Positions 5,781 to 7,254 of a DNA stretch of 7,254 bases are shown one piece after another (the first letter of the stretch is position 1; every line of letters begins with the position of its first letter). The position numbers and the translations under genes were made by a program. Location of the stretch: NCBI GenBank assembly GCA_018812505.1, contig JAHJDK010000024.1, forward strand, positions 1 to 7,254. The letters are read 5' to 3'. This DNA is from Nanobdellota archaeon (GTDB lineage Archaea; Nanobdellota; Nanobdellia; Woesearchaeales; GCA-2686295). The notes beneath the pieces are model-generated. The model ran no database searches, was not told where the DNA came from, and worked only from the letters and a program-made list of their open reading frames with translations.

Positions 5781-6521
5781 ATGGATAAAGTTGCTGTTTG
5801 CTCTAAGCATCAGGATAAGCTTCCTGAGATGAAATCACTTTTGGAGTCGAAGGGTTTTAAGGTTGTTGCTAGTAGTCCTGATTTTGTTGTTTCTTTTGGT
5901 GGTGATGGTACTTTGTTGTATTCTGAGCGTAAGTTTCCAGGAGTTCCTAAACTGGTAATCAGGGATAGTAAGATTTGTAAAAAGTGTGTTAGTGATAGAA
6001 GTTCGACTGTTTTAGAGTTAGTGCGTAATGATGATTTTATTTTAGAGGAATGGTTGAAGGTTGACGCTTGTTTTAATAAGGAACATTTTCTTGCTGTTAA
6101 TGATGTTATTATTCGTAATAAGTTTCCAATGCAGGCAATTAGGTTGGAAGTGGTTGTTGGTGAAGAGCAGCTGGTGGAGGAGATGATTGGTGATGGCTTG
6201 GTGGTTGCAACTCCTTTTGGTTCAACTGCTTATTTTAATTCGGTAACTAGAACTTCTTTTAATAAAGGTATAGGGGTTGGTTTTAACAATTCTGTTTCTA
6301 GGCATGCACCTTTTTTCTTGTCTGAATCTGATGTTTTGAAGGTGAGGATTATTAGGGGTGAAGCTCATTTGGCTTTTGATAATAGTCCTAAAGTTGTTTC
6401 TTTGAAGGATGGTGATTTGGTTTCTATTAAGAAATCAAAGGATGTTATGAAGATTATTAACTTTAAGAATTTAGACTTGTGGGTTTTGAACAAAAGATTT
6501 AAATCTAAGTTGGAGGAATGA
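5781..6521 (+). CDS. nadK: NAD kinase (ATP-NAD kinase family), divergent
   Basis: The 246-residue protein phosphorylates NAD to NADP in the cytoplasm, as inferred from two diagnostic motifs. These are SFGGDGTLLYS (38-48), with the GGDG loop and D42, and GDGLVVATPFGSTAYFNS (137-154). The conserved N-E pair is present as N107-D108 (FLAVNDVII), a conservative change, and AFDN (198-201) stands where D-G is usual. The protein is short for the family, and its N-terminal Rossmann-like part is reduced. After GGDG the usual 'P-x-x-G-I-N-x-G-x-L-G-F' segment is replaced by VPKLVIRDSKICKKC (55-69), so the substrate loop differs. It may use another phosphate donor or prefer NADH. C66 and C69 form a CxxC of unknown purpose. 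It begins a + strand unit with the next two genes: its stop lies 7 nt before the zinc-ribbon ATG. Confidence 0.88.
   Translation: MDKVAVCSKHQDKLPEMKSLLESKGFKVVASSPDFVVSFGGDGTLLYSERKFPGVPKLVIRDSKICKKCVSDRSSTVLELVRNDDFILEEWLKVDACFNKEHFLAVNDVIIRNKFPMQAIRLEVVVGEEQLVEEMIGDGLVVATPFGSTAYFNSVTRTSFNKGIGVGFNNSVSRHAPFFLSESDVLKVRIIRGEAHLAFDNSPKVVSLKDGDLVSIKKSKDVMKIINFKNLDLWVLNKRFKSKLEE
6512..6516 (+). promoter_or_regulatory. Possible Shine-Dalgarno for the zinc-ribbon gene at 6529
   Basis: GGAGG lies inside the last codons of nadK, 12 nt before the ATG at 6529. The spacing is longer than the usual 5-9 nt, so it is a plausible but not ideal ribosome binding site for an internal operon gene. Confidence 0.4.
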
Positions 6522-6528
6522 TTATAAA

Positions 6529-6906
6529 ATGGCTTATACTGTTAAGAAGGGTTGTCCGATTTGTAAGAGTGATGTGTCTGGTGATAGGGATATTAAGTTT
6601 TATTGTAAGAGATGCAATATTTTGTATGATTATAATCATTTGAATGATGGACGAATAGTGACTGAAAAGCCTGAGAAGGTTCAGGAGTTGAAGATTGTTC
6701 GTGAACCTGGTTATTTATACTTTGTTGATAAAAAAGGAGATGTTTCTCGTGTCAGGATGGCCAGGAGCAGAGCTGACAAGGGTGCTAAGAAGCATGAACT
6801 TGTTGTCAAGGTTGGTTTAAAAAAGGAGAAGGATTTCTTGTATTTTGTTGATACTGATGGGGCTGTTGCAAGAACTCCTATGAAGAGAAGTAATAAGCTT
6901 AAATGA
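6529..6906 (+). CDS. Zinc-ribbon protein with two YFVD-type repeats, function unknown
   Basis: The product has 125 residues. The N-terminus is a compact zinc ribbon with knuckles C9-P-I-C12 and C26-K-R-C29. It is followed by two copies of one motif, 41 residues apart: YLYFVDKKGDVSRVRMARS (62-80) and FLYFVDTDGAVARTPMKRS (103-121). The shared pattern is [YF]LYFVDxxGxVxRxxMxRS, which reads like a strand-turn-strand hairpin with basic residues at its end. The linker and C-terminus are Lys/Arg-rich (pI clearly basic), which would suit contact with nucleic acid or the ribosome, although that is inference. I do not recognise a characterised family. The gene sits 7 nt after nadK and overlaps the next gene by four bases, so the three are almost certainly co-transcribed. 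The start ATG is the only sensible one, since it directly precedes the ribbon. Confidence 0.75.
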   Translation: MAYTVKKGCPICKSDVSGDRDIKFYCKRCNILYDYNHLNDGRIVTEKPEKVQELKIVREPGYLYFVDKKGDVSRVRMARSRADKGAKKHELVVKVGLKKEKDFLYFVDTDGAVARTPMKRSNKLK

Positions 6907-7139
6907 TTAAAAAAACTTTTTTCTTGGTTTTAGGTATTATTTTGGTAGTTATTGGTGTGATTGGTTTGTTTTTGCCTTTTATTCAGGGGATCATCACTAT
7001 TCTTGCTGGTTTTTATTTGATTGGTAAGGTTAAAAAGTTGAAGTTCATGGATGATTTAGAGTCTTTTTTGAAGAGGAAGTATCAGGAGTGTAAGCCTAGG
7101 AATCATAATCGTTCTTTTGGTTCAAAGAAAAATTTATAA
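6903..7139 (+). CDS. Small two-helix membrane protein, PGPGW-like
   Basis: The protein has 78 residues. After MIKK there are two hydrophobic segments, about 5-24 and 28-41, joined by a short turn with LPFIQG (24-29). A Lys-rich tail (42-78, including LESFLKRKYQE) should lie in the cytoplasm by the positive-inside rule. The arrangement, with Gly-rich helix 1, a Pro-containing turn and ITILAGFYLI in helix 2, resembles small PGPGW-type membrane proteins. However, the PGPGW core itself is not present, so this is a weak family match. Function is unknown. Its ATG overlaps the stop of the zinc-ribbon gene in ATGA (6903-6906), which points to translational coupling. Its own stop lies within the TATA-like sequence that precedes the thioredoxin gene. 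Confidence 0.7.
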   Translation: MIKKTFFLVLGIILVVIGVIGLFLPFIQGIITILAGFYLIGKVKKLKFMDDLESFLKRKYQECKPRNHNRSFGSKKNL

Positions 7140-7140
7140 A
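7133..7140 (+). promoter_or_regulatory. Possible TATA box for the thioredoxin gene
   Basis: TTTATAAA overlaps the stop codon at 7137-7139 and would start transcription near 7163, leaving a leader of about 12 nt. That would trim the 5' part of the Shine-Dalgarno sequence at 7161-7170. Either the true start is slightly earlier or the gene is mainly read from the upstream operon. Confidence 0.35.
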
Positions 7141-7160
7141 ACATCTGCTTATTTTGTTTT

Positions 7161-7170
7161 GGAGGGTGAT
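7161..7170 (+). promoter_or_regulatory. Strong Shine-Dalgarno for the thioredoxin gene
   Basis: GGAGGGTGAT is complementary to the 16S rRNA 3' end (perfect form GGAGGTGAT) apart from one extra G. GGAGG ends 9 nt before the ATG at 7175. It is the clearest ribosome binding site in the window and contrasts with the leaderless genes to the left. Confidence 0.7.
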
Positions 7171-7174
7171 TAAT

Positions 7175-7254
7175 ATGTTGAATTTGAACAATGATAATTT
7201 TGAGTTAGAAACAAAAGAGGGAAATGTCATTCTTGATTTTTGGGCTGAATGGTG
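7175..7254 (+). CDS. Thioredoxin, N-terminal part (cut by window end)
   Basis: Twenty-six codons are visible, ending in VILDFWAEW followed by TG, the first two bases of a Cys or Trp codon. VxxDFWAxWC is the strand leading into the CGPC active site of thioredoxins, so the next residues are expected to be C-G-P-C, but the active site is outside the window. The product would be a small cytoplasmic dithiol oxidoreductase. The start is fixed by the Shine-Dalgarno sequence just upstream, and the N-terminus (MLNLNNDNFE) has normal length with no signal peptide. It lies 35 nt after the small membrane protein gene in the same direction. Confidence 0.85.
   Translation, partial: MLNLNNDNFELETKEGNVILDFWAEW

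Overview
The window looks like a piece of chromosome from an AT-rich archaeon with compact genes. It is most likely a DPANN-type lineage of the Woesearchaeota/Pacearchaeota kind, but that placement is inference. The archaeal evidence is an archaeal/eukaryotic-type isoleucyl-tRNA synthetase with its HMGT signature, and TATA boxes centred about 26 nt upstream of start codons, which implies leaderless mRNAs. There are also small zinc-ribbon proteins and a short, divergent NAD kinase. No rRNA, tRNA, CRISPR array or transposase was seen.

Left part (1-1200, + strand): the last 19 codons of an upstream gene with a Thr/Ala/Pro-rich tail, then two small genes, each behind its own well-placed TATA box. 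One is an unrecognised, probably exported protein with four cysteines in the mature part (246-752). The other is a 91-residue zinc-ribbon protein (815-1090).

Breakpoint region (1200-1650): this is the most unusual part. A + strand gene starting at 1235 encodes a clear BRO-N (phage/virus antirepressor-type) domain, but homology stops after about 79 residues. From there the DNA is, on the opposite strand, the first ~40 codons of a methylthioribose-1-phosphate isomerase-like gene (mtnA, start at 1587). Two unrelated gene fragments are therefore joined head-in at about 1465-1474, on a 13-nt perfect palindrome. Neither gene is complete, and the hydrophobic 'tail' of the + strand reading frame is only antisense to mtnA. 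This is either a real rearrangement that destroyed both genes or a chimera made during amplification or assembly.

Centre (1648-5533, - strand): ileS, followed one base later by a RecB/Cas4-like PD-(D/E)XK nuclease with the four cysteines of an iron-sulfur cluster. They form one transcription unit that runs on towards the broken mtnA.

Right part (5534-7254, + strand): a divergent promoter region, then a tight unit of NAD kinase, a zinc-ribbon protein with a duplicated YFVD-type motif, and a small two-helix membrane protein that overlaps the ribbon gene by ATGA. A thioredoxin gene follows behind a strong Shine-Dalgarno sequence and is cut by the window end. NADP synthesis next to thioredoxin suggests, but does not prove, a redox theme.
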